Positions 1-7,185 of a DNA stretch of 18,689 nucleotides are shown here, in pieces. Position 1 is the stretch's first letter, and each line of letters begins with the position of its first letter. A model generated the notes under the pieces. It made no database searches, was not told the DNA's origin, and saw nothing but the letters and a program-made list of their open reading frames with translations. This DNA comes from DAIDJM01 sp964250215 (GTDB lineage: Bacteria; Pseudomonadota; Alphaproteobacteria; Acetobacterales; Acetobacteraceae): NCBI GenBank assembly GCA_964250215.1, contig CAXUEX010000047.1:1-18689 (forward strand), read 5' to 3'. The position numbers and the translations under genes were made by a program.

Positions 1-2
1 CG

Positions 3-428
3 GGCGCGTCCGTGCACGGCGACGGCGACCACGGCTTCGTGCCGATGCTGATCGACGTGGCCCGGAAAAAGCGCCTGTCCGCCTACGTCGGCGATGGCAC
101 CAATCGTTGGCCGGCGGTGCACCGGCTGGACGCGGCCGTGCTATTCCGCCTGGCGCTGGAAAGCGGGCGGCCCGGCGGCCGCTACCATGCGGTGGGCGAC
201 GAGGGCGTGCCGTACCGGGCCATTGCGGAGGTGATCGGTCGCCGGCTGGATGTACCCGTCCGCTCGTTGTCACCGGACGACGCGAAGGAGCACTTCGGCG
301 GCTTCGTCGGCTTCGTGGCGATGGACGCGCCGGCTTCCAGTGCGCGGACACAGGCGGAGCTAGGCTGGCGGCCGACCCAGCCCGGGCTGCTCGCCGACAT
401 CGACCGGCCGGAGTATTACTCTTCCTAA
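3..428 (+). CDS. SDR-family NAD(P)-dependent epimerase/oxidoreductase, 3' part only
   Basis: The reading frame is open from the window edge and ends at a TAA at 426-428, so only about the last 141 codons are present. The visible part has the run SVHGDGDHGF followed by VGDGTNRWPAVHRLDAA, and ends with a block like ELGWRPTQPGL. These are typical of the C-terminal substrate-binding half of extended/atypical short-chain dehydrogenases related to nucleoside-diphosphate-sugar epimerases. The N-terminal GxxGxxG cofactor motif and the YxxxK catalytic pair would lie upstream of the window and cannot be checked. Members of this family are usually about 290 residues, so roughly half is missing. The actual substrate cannot be told from this fragment. 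It converges on the tRNA-Leu gene on the other strand. Confidence 0.8.
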   Translation, partial: GASVHGDGDHGFVPMLIDVARKKRLSAYVGDGTNRWPAVHRLDAAVLFRLALESGRPGGRYHAVGDEGVPYRAIAEVIGRRLDVPVRSLSPDDAKEHFGGFVGFVAMDAPASSARTQAELGWRPTQPGLLADIDRPEYYSS

Positions 429-551
429 CCCGGCGTGGGCCGCCAGCCGTCGCGCACGGCCTGGAGAAACGCCGCGAACACCGGGCGGACACGCTTTGGG
501 GCTCGAAGCGAGTTCGGAAAGCGCGCCTGTAGGATCGGCGCCGTACGTTCG

Positions 552-638
552 TGGTGCGGGCGGTCGGAATCGAACCGACACTCCGTTGCCAGAACCGGAT
601 TTTGAGTCCGGCGCGTCTACCAGTTCCGCCACGCCCGC
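552..638 (-). tRNA. tRNA-Leu, anticodon CAA
   Basis: Read on the minus strand the gene starts with GCGGGCG and ends with CGCCCGC-A-CCA, giving a perfect 7-bp acceptor stem, an A discriminator and an encoded CCA (552-554). The anticodon arm is CCGGA-CTCAAAA-TCCGG, which puts CAA at positions 34-36, so it decodes UUG leucine codons. The T arm GTCGG-TTCGATT-CCGAC and a long class II variable arm are present, and 87 nt including CCA is normal for tRNA-Leu. It lies 64 bp downstream of bpt on the same strand and could be transcribed with it. No integrase or duplicated tRNA 3' end was seen, so there is no sign that it serves as an integration site. Confidence 0.97.
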
Positions 639-702
639 GGCGGCCCGATCTCTACGCGGTCTGGCGTTGGGTCGGCAAACCGCGACTGACCCGGCCGCAC
701 CG

Positions 703-1479
703 TCATGCCACGGGCACCAGCAGCGTGCCCGTGCGCTGCGCGGTTTGCCCCATCTCGGCCTCGGTTAGCACGCGCCAGGCGCCGCCGGTGAGTATCTCGC
801 TTGGCCGGAATCGTGCCTTGTAGGCCATCTTGCGGCTCTCCGGCACCCAGTATCCAAGATACACGTAAGGCAGCCGCAACGACTTCGCCCGCTCGATGAG
901 CCAAAGGATCGCGAACGTTCCTGGCGAACGCCGCACGATCTCGGGCGCAAAGAAGCTGTACACAGCCGACATTCCGTCTCCCAAGCGATCGGCCAGGCAC
1001 GCGCCCACCAGGCGATCGTCCGGATCGCGGAACTCCACCATCACGGTTTCGATCGGCGTATCCTCCACCATGGCGCGGAAATCGTAGAAACTCATGGTTG
1101 CCATATCGCCATCGCCGTGCCGCGCGGCTTGATAGCGCTGGAACAGCGCGAACTGCTCCGCCGTGGCGCGCGCCGGCACCTCGAACGCCTCCGTCCCGGC
1201 GTTCGCCCGCGTCACGCGCTTCAGGCTGGCTCCGGGTTCGAATTGCGCGGCGTTGATCCGGATCGGTACGCACGCGGAACAGGCAGGGCAGACGGGCGCA
1301 TAGGCGATGTTGTGGCTGCGCCGGAATCCGGCACGCGAAAGCCGGTCGTGCAGCGCATCGGCATCGGGGCCGGTAATTTCGGTGACGACCTTGCGTTCGA
1401 TGCGGCCCTGCACATAGGGGCAGGGCAGCGGCGCCGTGGTGTAGAAAAATTGCGGCCGCCGCGGCGGCTTGTAGGTCAT
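703..1479 (-). CDS. bpt: Bpt-type aminoacyl-tRNA-protein transferase (aspartate/glutamate leucyltransferase; arginyltransferase family)
   Basis: The 258-residue product matches the bacterial Ate/Bpt family. These cytoplasmic enzymes transfer an amino acid from an aminoacyl-tRNA to the N-terminal Asp or Glu of proteins, marking them for N-end-rule degradation by ClpAP. In the characterised Bpt branch the donor is Leu-tRNA. Visible family features are the N-terminal FFYTTAPLPCPY block (Cys20), the cysteine cluster CPACSACVPIR (Cys64, Cys67, Cys70) and the C-terminal run YVYLGYWVPES. The length is near the usual 240-260. The ATG start shares 4 bp (ATGA) with the stop of the upstream RDD gene, which points to translational coupling and fixes the start. 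A longer open frame continues upstream, but there it only shadows the RDD gene. Leucyl versus arginyl specificity is inferred from the family, not shown here. Confidence 0.93.
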   Translation of the reverse strand: MTYKPPRRPQFFYTTAPLPCPYVQGRIERKVVTEITGPDADALHDRLSRAGFRRSHNIAYAPVCPACSACVPIRINAAQFEPGASLKRVTRANAGTEAFEVPARATAEQFALFQRYQAARHGDGDMATMSFYDFRAMVEDTPIETVMVEFRDPDDRLVGACLADRLGDGMSAVYSFFAPEIVRRSPGTFAILWLIERAKSLRLPYVYLGYWVPESRKMAYKARFRPSEILTGGAWRVLTEAEMGQTAQRTGTLLVPVA

Positions 1480-1976
1480 TGCCCGAACGACCCCCGCCGC
1501 CATGTCCAGCCTGTTTCGGCCGCGGGCACCGCATCGGCACGGGCCAACAGCACGCCTGAGACGATGTCGTGCAGGCAACGCCGCCGCCGCGTGAAGAAAG
1601 CCACCAGCAGCCATATGGCGCCGAGTGACAGGCTGAGCCAGTAACCAGCCGCATAGACCAGCGCCTGTGCCGGGGTCGGGCGCCCCAGATCGTCGTCTCG
1701 CACAACCTGCAATCCGGCGGCGGCTTGGCCGGGCGTTGCCTGCAGGCCGGAGCCAACCCAGGCAAAACTGTAGGCCGGCGGCACGATCCACAGGCCGCCG
1801 AACAGGAACCAGCCCAGGCCGAAAGTAACGAGACCGAATAGAAACAGCGCGAGCTTCAGAAGGCCCAGCAGGATGGCGAGCAGCACCATATCGATGAACC
1901 AGCCCAGAATCCGCCGCCCGATCACGCCTTGCGTCAGCGCCGCTTCGTCGATCCACCCAGCCCCGCTCATGCCCAT
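1476..1976 (-). CDS. RDD family membrane protein
   Basis: This small integral membrane protein (about 166 residues) carries the RDD-family pattern: GRRILGWFIDMVLLAILLG at the first membrane segment, then a hydrophobic region rich in F/L/G, a soluble stretch containing TPGQAAAGLQVV, another membrane segment, and the closing RRRRCLHDIVSGVLL motif. RDD proteins are poorly defined; some have been linked to ion transport. No specific function can be assigned here. The start is uncertain: GTG at 1991, ATG at 1976 and ATG at 1970 are all in frame. I chose 1976 because GGA lies 6 nt before it. The gene is 94 bp downstream of the acylase gene and overlaps the bpt start by 4 bp. Confidence 0.85.
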   Translation of the reverse strand: MGMSGAGWIDEAALTQGVIGRRILGWFIDMVLLAILLGLLKLALFLFGLVTFGLGWFLFGGLWIVPPAYSFAWVGSGLQATPGQAAAGLQVVRDDDLGRPTPAQALVYAAGYWLSLSLGAIWLLVAFFTRRRRCLHDIVSGVLLARADAVPAAETGWTWRRGSFGQ

Positions 1977-2070
1977 CCCGAATCCAAGCACCGCGCGAGC
2001 AAAGATGGGAGCAGCCTGCGAGGCTTGTCCAGTTGCTTCGCGTTCATCGCGCCAGTTATGCCGTCCGCGT

Positions 2071-4425
2071 TCAACGCGCCGGCATTTCCGGCAGCAATTG
2101 CAGGTGCCACCGCGCCGGCCCGGGCAGCAGCGGCGCGGGCGTGCCGGCTACCCAGGCCTCCTGCCCCGCCAGATAATATGGCGAGAGCGGATTATCGGAT
2201 TGTCCGGCCGGCATCTCCATAATGCCGCTCGCCTCATGCCCGGGGCTGACCACCATGCGCTCGGAAGCGCCGTGCCCCGGCACGGCGACGCGCGGCACCA
2301 GCCGGTCGCCGGCCACCGGCTGGTCGGGCGGATCGGTCAACCAGCTCAAGCCGGGCACGGCGCCGGAAAGCGGCTGCCGGATGCCGGTGCGGTTCACCGC
2401 ACCCCAGCGGAACGCCGGCAAGCCGCCCGGAGTGCCTGCCACCTCGGCCTGCACCCCGGCCAATGCCGCGCCGGTCAAGCCATCCCAATCGTGGTAGGGC
2501 GCCGGCACCCAGCCCGGCCGCGCTTCGAGCATCCGCTCCGCCGGCCGCGCCGCCGCGCCTGGCAGCGTGAAATCGTCCCCTAGCTTCTCCGCCAGCGACC
2601 CCGTCAACCCCGCGTAAACCAGGTTCGTCGTTTCCTGCTCGTAGCGACGCACCAACCGATAACCCACCGAATCCGGCACCGCGTGTCCACCCCAGCGTTG
2701 CACGTATGGCTGCATCCGCGCGAAATCCGCCGTGCCGGCGTGGGCCGCGATCGCCGACAGCATGAGTTTGCGCCACGGCTCGAGCACGCTTGCCCCGGTC
2801 TCGTTCGCGATGGCCAGCAGATCGGTCTCGGCAAACCGGTCGCGCTTGATCAAATCGTCGCGAATTTTCGCGGCGCGCGCGCCCCAGGCATAGTCGCCAT
2901 CCCCGAGCATCGAAAGCGCCGCCCCGCCCACCACCCGGGCATTCGCGCTCCATAGCCTGCCGCCCGGCGGATCGACGATCTGCGGCACTTCCGCAGCCGG
3001 AACATAGCCGCGCCAGCCGCGCTGCCCATCGGCCCAGGATTGCGGCACTCGATCCTCGAGACCGACATGCTGCGGCACCTGCCCGATGATCGTCCAGGCG
3101 ATGTGCCCGGCTCTGTCCGCCAGCAGCAGATTTTGTGCCGGGATGCCCGCCGTGTGCGCCGCGGCGATCGCCTGGTCAACGCTGCCGGCGCGTTCCAGCG
3201 CCATCATGCCGCCGACGCGCACCGAATTCGGATCATGCGCCACCCAGCGCCAGGCCAGCTCGCGCCCTTGCGCGTCACGGCCCTCGATAGGGCCCCAGAT
3301 GGTGTCGCGCACCGCCAGCGGCTCGCAACCGCCATACGCCACGCAAATCTGTTCCGAGTGTGTCTCGACTGGCAAAGGGCCGCCGGGTGTGGCGTAACGC
3401 GCCGGCGTGCCTGGCAGCATCTGGAGTGCCACGGCATCGCCGGTTTCGGTGTAGCTGTCGGTGAAACCCCAGGCGACATGCTGGTTGCTGCCAACGACCA
3501 GAAAGGGCACGCCCGGCAATGTCACGCCTACCAGATCCGGGCCGCCTGGCATGCGCATCTCTGCCCGGAACCAGATGTTCGGAACGCGCAACGCCAGATG
3601 CATGTCGTTTTCCAGCATGGCGCTGCCGGTGGCGGTAAGTCGTCCGGCCACCGCAAAATTGTTCGACCCAGGCGTGGGCGGTGGCGACAGAGGCGCGGTT
3701 CCGGCGGCCGGCGTCGCGCTCGCCGGGATCGGCGGCTCCGGCAGCACCGAGCCATCGATCGGCGCATCCTGATCAGTGGCCTGCGGGAACAGGAAATCCG
3801 CCATTGACGGGCCGAGGAACGCCGTTGCCGCCGCGCGCTGCACCTGCGCGGCCGGACCGCTCTGCTGCAAGTCGAAATACATGGCATCGACCACCAGCAC
3901 CGTATCGGCTTCCGTCCATGGTTTGGGTCGAACCCGTAACAAGACGTATTCCCACGGCGCCGCTTGCAGTGCCGCGAGGCCCGCATTCACGCCGGCGGCA
4001 TAGGCGCGCAACAGCGTGGTTTCCTCCAGCGTCAATCCTGCCAGCACCGCGGCCGCGCGCGCCCGGAACCGGTGCACGCGCCGCACCCGGTCGGCCGGCA
4101 GCGCCACGTTGCCCAGCAGCGCCGCCAACTCACCCGCCCCGGCCCGGCGCAGCAAATCCATTTGAAAAAATCGTTCCTGCCCGTGCAGGAAGCCCAACGC
4201 GCGCGCCAGATCCGCCCGGTTCGCGGCCTGGATCAGCGGCACGCCGGCCGCATCGCGCGCCACGCTCGCGGGCGCCGAAAGCCCCGCCACGTTCACGTTG
4301 CCCTCCAGCAACGGAAGCGCTTCACGCAACCGATAATACGCGTAGCCCCCGGCGATCAGGCTCAGCAGCAGAACGCAAGCGGCAATGCCCAGCGCCGCCC
4401 GCACAAGCCACCGGACGAGCCGCAT
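2071..4425 (-). CDS. Penicillin acylase family protein (Ntn hydrolase)
   Basis: This 784-residue protein has the full layout of the penicillin amidase family: an N-terminal signal anchor (about residues 10-30), the alpha-chain motif HGQERFFQMDLLRR (81-94), a linker, and then PGSNNFAVAG. In PGSNNFAVAG, Ser254 is the expected autocatalytic cleavage point and N-terminal nucleophile of the beta chain. The beta-chain motif VGSNQHVAWGFTD (311-323) is also clear. These enzymes are periplasmic and hydrolyse amide bonds of penicillins or of acyl-homoserine lactones; which applies here cannot be told. The segment just before Ser254 (about 228-253) is unusually rich in Pro and Ala and is probably the spacer peptide removed during maturation. 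The ATG start shares one base with the stop of the upstream dehydrogenase gene (TGATG), so the two are translationally coupled. Confidence 0.93.
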   Translation of the reverse strand: MRLVRWLVRAALGIAACVLLLSLIAGGYAYYRLREALPLLEGNVNVAGLSAPASVARDAAGVPLIQAANRADLARALGFLHGQERFFQMDLLRRAGAGELAALLGNVALPADRVRRVHRFRARAAAVLAGLTLEETTLLRAYAAGVNAGLAALQAAPWEYVLLRVRPKPWTEADTVLVVDAMYFDLQQSGPAAQVQRAAATAFLGPSMADFLFPQATDQDAPIDGSVLPEPPIPASATPAAGTAPLSPPPTPGSNNFAVAGRLTATGSAMLENDMHLALRVPNIWFRAEMRMPGGPDLVGVTLPGVPFLVVGSNQHVAWGFTDSYTETGDAVALQMLPGTPARYATPGGPLPVETHSEQICVAYGGCEPLAVRDTIWGPIEGRDAQGRELAWRWVAHDPNSVRVGGMMALERAGSVDQAIAAAHTAGIPAQNLLLADRAGHIAWTIIGQVPQHVGLEDRVPQSWADGQRGWRGYVPAAEVPQIVDPPGGRLWSANARVVGGAALSMLGDGDYAWGARAAKIRDDLIKRDRFAETDLLAIANETGASVLEPWRKLMLSAIAAHAGTADFARMQPYVQRWGGHAVPDSVGYRLVRRYEQETTNLVYAGLTGSLAEKLGDDFTLPGAAARPAERMLEARPGWVPAPYHDWDGLTGAALAGVQAEVAGTPGGLPAFRWGAVNRTGIRQPLSGAVPGLSWLTDPPDQPVAGDRLVPRVAVPGHGASERMVVSPGHEASGIMEMPAGQSDNPLSPYYLAGQEAWVAGTPAPLLPGPARWHLQLLPEMPAR

Positions 4426-5438
4426 CAGAGGTGCCGCAGGATGGCGGCGGCTATTCCAGCCGTGTCGGCCGAGCCGCCCAGATCGCGCGTGCGGACGCCG
4501 TCGCGCACCAAGGCGCGCTGGATGGCCTGGTGCAGGCGCTGCGCCTCGTTATCCAGCCCGGCATGTTCCAGCATCATGCGCGCGGCCAGCAGCAGCGCGA
4601 CCGGATTGGCTGTGCCTTTGCCGGCGATGTCCGGCGCCGATCCGTGCACCGCCTCAAAAATCGCTGCGCGCGCACCGATATTTGCGCCCGGCGCCAAGCC
4701 GAGGCCGCCGATCAATCCGGCGATGAGATCGGAGAGGATGTCGCCGAACAAATTGGTGGTCACGATCACGTCGAATTGCCATGGATTCAAAACGAGCTGC
4801 ATGGCGCACGCATCCACAATGCGGTCGTCCATCGTCACCCGGCCTTCGTAGTCGCGAGCGATCTGCCGCCCGGCTTCCAGGAAAATGCCCGTGAGCGCCT
4901 TCAGGATATTGGCTTTGTGCACCACAGTCACGCGCTGCCGCCCGTGCGCCACCGCGTATTCGAAGGCGAAGCGGATGATCCGTTCGCAGCCGGCGCGGGT
5001 ATTGAAGCCGGCCGAAAACGCCACGGCTTTCGGATCGTCGCCCACCGGCATGTAGTGCTCGAACGCGGCATAGAACCCGTCGAGGTTTTCGCGCACGAGC
5101 ACCAGGTCGATGTTCTCGAACCTACCGCCTGGCAGCAGCGTGGTGGCTGGCCGCAGATTGGCGAACAGCTCGAATTCGCGCCGCAGTTCCACGTTCACCG
5201 ATTTGAAGCCACCCCCCACCGGCGTGGTCAGCGGCCCTTTCAGCGCCAGCCGCGTCCGGCGGATGCTCTCGATGGTGGCGAGCGGCAGAGGATCGCCATG
5301 GCTGGCGATGGCTGACATGCCGGCGGGCTGCACGTCCCAATCAAACGGATCGCCCAGCGCCGACAGGATTTGCCGCACGCTGCCGGTGATTTCAGGCCCG
5401 ATCCCGTCGCCGGGGATGAGCGTCGCCGCGATCGCCAT
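4425..5438 (-). CDS. Isocitrate/isopropylmalate dehydrogenase family protein, likely NAD-dependent isocitrate dehydrogenase
   Basis: This 337-residue beta-decarboxylating dehydrogenase has the family N-terminus LIPGDGIGPE, the substrate arginines in LFANLRP and VRENLDGFY, the catalytic lysine in VVHKANILK (Lys175), and the metal/substrate block NLFGDILSDL followed by GGLGLAPGANIG. Two local signals separate it from LeuB. KSVNVELRR carries Ser80 and Asn82, which match the isocitrate-binding Ser and Asn of isocitrate dehydrogenase rather than the hydrophobic residues of isopropylmalate dehydrogenase. HGSAPDIAG has Asp-Ile (270-271) where NADP enzymes have Lys-Tyr, which favours NAD. The reaction is probably isocitrate to 2-oxoglutarate in the TCA cycle. 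Homoisocitrate or tartrate activity cannot be excluded. It is the first gene of the acylase-RDD-bpt cluster, 50 bp after the TPR gene. Confidence 0.87.
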   Translation of the reverse strand: MAIAATLIPGDGIGPEITGSVRQILSALGDPFDWDVQPAGMSAIASHGDPLPLATIESIRRTRLALKGPLTTPVGGGFKSVNVELRREFELFANLRPATTLLPGGRFENIDLVLVRENLDGFYAAFEHYMPVGDDPKAVAFSAGFNTRAGCERIIRFAFEYAVAHGRQRVTVVHKANILKALTGIFLEAGRQIARDYEGRVTMDDRIVDACAMQLVLNPWQFDVIVTTNLFGDILSDLIAGLIGGLGLAPGANIGARAAIFEAVHGSAPDIAGKGTANPVALLLAARMMLEHAGLDNEAQRLHQAIQRALVRDGVRTRDLGGSADTAGIAAAILRHL

Positions 5439-5453
5439 GGCAACGCTGTATCA

Positions 5454-5470
5454 GCTTCGCGCGGCGAAGC
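5454..5470. terminator. Possible hairpin terminator between the TPR gene and the dehydrogenase gene
   Basis: A perfect 7-bp inverted repeat, GCTTCGC with a 3-nt loop and GCGAAGC, lies in the 50-bp gap after the stop of the TPR lipoprotein gene. It sits 15 bp before the dehydrogenase ATG. No run of T follows on the minus strand, so it is at best a weak or factor-assisted terminator. It may instead be an mRNA structure in the dehydrogenase leader. It marks the likely boundary between the Tad operon and the metabolic cluster. Confidence 0.35.
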
Positions 5471-5488
5471 CAGGGCGCCGCCCGCCCG

Positions 5489-6232
5489 TCAGTGCGCGGC
5501 GGGGCGCAGCGTTTCCATGGCGATCACAGATTGCTTGGCCTCGTCTTCCGAAAGGTCGGGCTGCAACGTGTGCATCGCGTCGTCGGAATGGCCGGCCATC
5601 ACCTGCGCCAGCGCGAAATCCGCCCTTACTTTCGCCGGCACCGCATTGCCCTCCGAGGCATCGCGCAGCAACGCCTCGGCCTGGCCGGATTGGCCGGTCA
5701 GCGCCATCGAGAGCGCCAGATCGACACGAGCCGATGTCAGACCCGGACTGATCGCGAGCGCCGCGGCGTAATTCGCCTGAGCCGCCTGATGCTGCTCCTG
5801 TAAGTCTTGGGCCACGGCGAGATCGGTCAGCACCGCCGGATCGTGCGGCGCATCCCGCAGGATCGCGTGCAGATCGGCCTCGGCGGCCGCCGCATCGCTG
5901 GCAAGCTTCAGTTTGGCAAGACCGAGCCGTGCCGCGACGTTGCCCGACGCCTCGACCAGCGCCGCGCGGTAATGCTCTTCGGCCATGCGGTGGTTGCCCA
6001 GCGCCGCCTCGGCATCGCCGGCGGCCACCAGCGCGCCCGCATCGTGCGGCCGCAGGCTCAGCACCCCGCGCGCAATGCTCAGCGCCGTCGCGGCCTGCCC
6101 CTCGTCCAGCGCCTCGTGCGACGTGCGGAGGCTCGACGAATCCTGAAAACCCGGCGCTTGCGGGTGTGCGGTGCAGCCCGCCAATACACCGCCGGCGAGG
6201 AGCATCGGCAGTGTCGAAGCAAATCGTTTCAT
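5489..6232 (-). CDS. tadD: TPR-repeat lipoprotein, TadD-like Flp pilus assembly protein
   Basis: The 247-residue product begins MKRF, has a hydrophobic stretch, and then the lipobox VLAGC with Cys20. It is therefore predicted to be a lipoprotein anchored in the envelope. The rest is alanine-rich helical repeats with the TPR pattern, for example AALVAAGDAEAALGNHRMAEEHY, DPAVLTDLAVAQDLQEQHQA and TSARVDLALSMALTGQSGQA. In Tad loci, TadD is such a TPR lipoprotein and is thought to support secretin assembly; position and architecture support that role here. The ATG has a good Shine-Dalgarno sequence (GAGGG, 5 nt away) that overlaps the tadC stop, and the gap to tadC is 8 bp. It is the last recognisable Tad gene on this side. 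Assignment to TadD rather than an unrelated TPR protein is inferred from context. Confidence 0.85.
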   Translation of the reverse strand: MKRFASTLPMLLAGGVLAGCTAHPQAPGFQDSSSLRTSHEALDEGQAATALSIARGVLSLRPHDAGALVAAGDAEAALGNHRMAEEHYRAALVEASGNVAARLGLAKLKLASDAAAAEADLHAILRDAPHDPAVLTDLAVAQDLQEQHQAAQANYAAALAISPGLTSARVDLALSMALTGQSGQAEALLRDASEGNAVPAKVRADFALAQVMAGHSDDAMHTLQPDLSEDEAKQSVIAMETLRPAAH

Positions 6233-6240
6233 GGCAGCCC

Positions 6241-7185
6241 TCAGTGTTTCATATTGGCGAACATGCCGGCGATCCGCACGCCCGAGGGGCCGCCGACCAC
6301 GATGAACACGACCGGCAGGATGAACAGGATCATCGGAAACGTTAGGAACACCGGCAGCCTCGCTGCCCGCTCCTCGAACTTCGTGAGATTGTCGGCCCGC
6401 ATTTCGGAGGCCAGCACGCGCAGCGCCTGGGTCAGTGGCGTGCCGAATTGCAGCGTTTGTATCAAGGTCGAGCCGAAGCGCTTCATGCTGTCCAGGCCGG
6501 TGCGCTCGCCCAGGCCCAGCAGCGCCGCGCGCCGGTCGCTGCCGAGCCGCAGCTCAGACGCGCAGATCCCCAGTTCCTGGCTCACGGATTTGTTGGCGAA
6601 CTCGAATTCCACGGCCACGCGCTCGATGGCCGATTCCAGCGCCAGACCCGCCTGAGCGCAGATCACCATCATGTCCAGCGCATCGGGCAGCCCGCGTTCG
6701 CAGGCCTTCACATGCCGCGCGCGCAACTGCTTGAGGATGAAATCCGGCAGCAGCATCCCGATCGCGAAGGCCGCGCCCATCAGCGCGTAAAACAGGGCGC
6801 GCTGCACGCCGCTGCCGCCGCCGGTCGCCACGTATGCGATCAGCGGGAGCGTCAGCATCAGCACGGCCTTGCTGCCGAGGAACAGCCCCAGGCCGCGGCC
6901 GCCGCGCCAGCCGGCCTGCAACAACGTGTTTTCCAGATCGGCCCGCGTTGCCGCCGGCAACAGCCCGCTCCTGGCCAGCGAACCGCCTAGCCGCGCCACG
7001 AGCTCGAGTGGCCCCACCGATTTGCGGGGAGCGGCCACCGTCGCGGCCGCGGGGTTCATGGCGTTCGCCAACCGGGCCCGCACCTTGTCCTGGTGCTCCA
7101 CGGTTCGCAGCAGCAGGAATGAAAGCCCGACGAAACTCGCGGCCAGCGCGGCCAGCAGCGGCAGTGGGAGCGCCAGACCGGTCAT
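6241..7185 (-). CDS. tadC: Flp pilus assembly platform protein TadC (type II secretion F domain)
   Basis: This 314-residue inner-membrane protein has an N-terminal transmembrane segment (about 5-26), two central hydrophobic segments, and a T2SSF domain beginning near RGLPDALDMMVICAQAGLAL. That domain continues through FGTPLTQALRVLASEMR. A last membrane segment PMILFILPVVFIVVGGP completes it. TadB and TadC together form the membrane platform on which the CpaF/TadA motor acts to extrude pilin. The ATG at 7185 overlaps the tadB stop by 4 bp (ATGA), which fixes the start; the open frame further upstream only shadows tadB. The length is normal for TadC. Confidence 0.95.
   Translation of the reverse strand: MTGLALPLPLLAALAASFVGLSFLLLRTVEHQDKVRARLANAMNPAAATVAAPRKSVGPLELVARLGGSLARSGLLPAATRADLENTLLQAGWRGGRGLGLFLGSKAVLMLTLPLIAYVATGGGSGVQRALFYALMGAAFAIGMLLPDFILKQLRARHVKACERGLPDALDMMVICAQAGLALESAIERVAVEFEFANKSVSQELGICASELRLGSDRRAALLGLGERTGLDSMKRFGSTLIQTLQFGTPLTQALRVLASEMRADNLTKFEERAARLPVFLTFPMILFILPVVFIVVGGPSGVRIAGMFANMKH

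Noticed and set aside
492..523. Nested inverted repeats CGCTTT/AAAGCG and CTCG/CGAG downstream of the tRNA-Leu as a terminator
   Set aside because: The stems are short and interrupted and no T run follows; too weak to annotate.
552..638. tRNA-Leu as a genomic island attachment site
   Set aside because: No integrase, no duplicated tRNA end and no change of gene style next to it within the window.
3681..5315. A 544-codon plus-strand open frame opposite the acylase and dehydrogenase genes
   Set aside because: No recognisable domain and low-complexity Pro/Arg composition, while the minus strand carries two clear families over the same bases.
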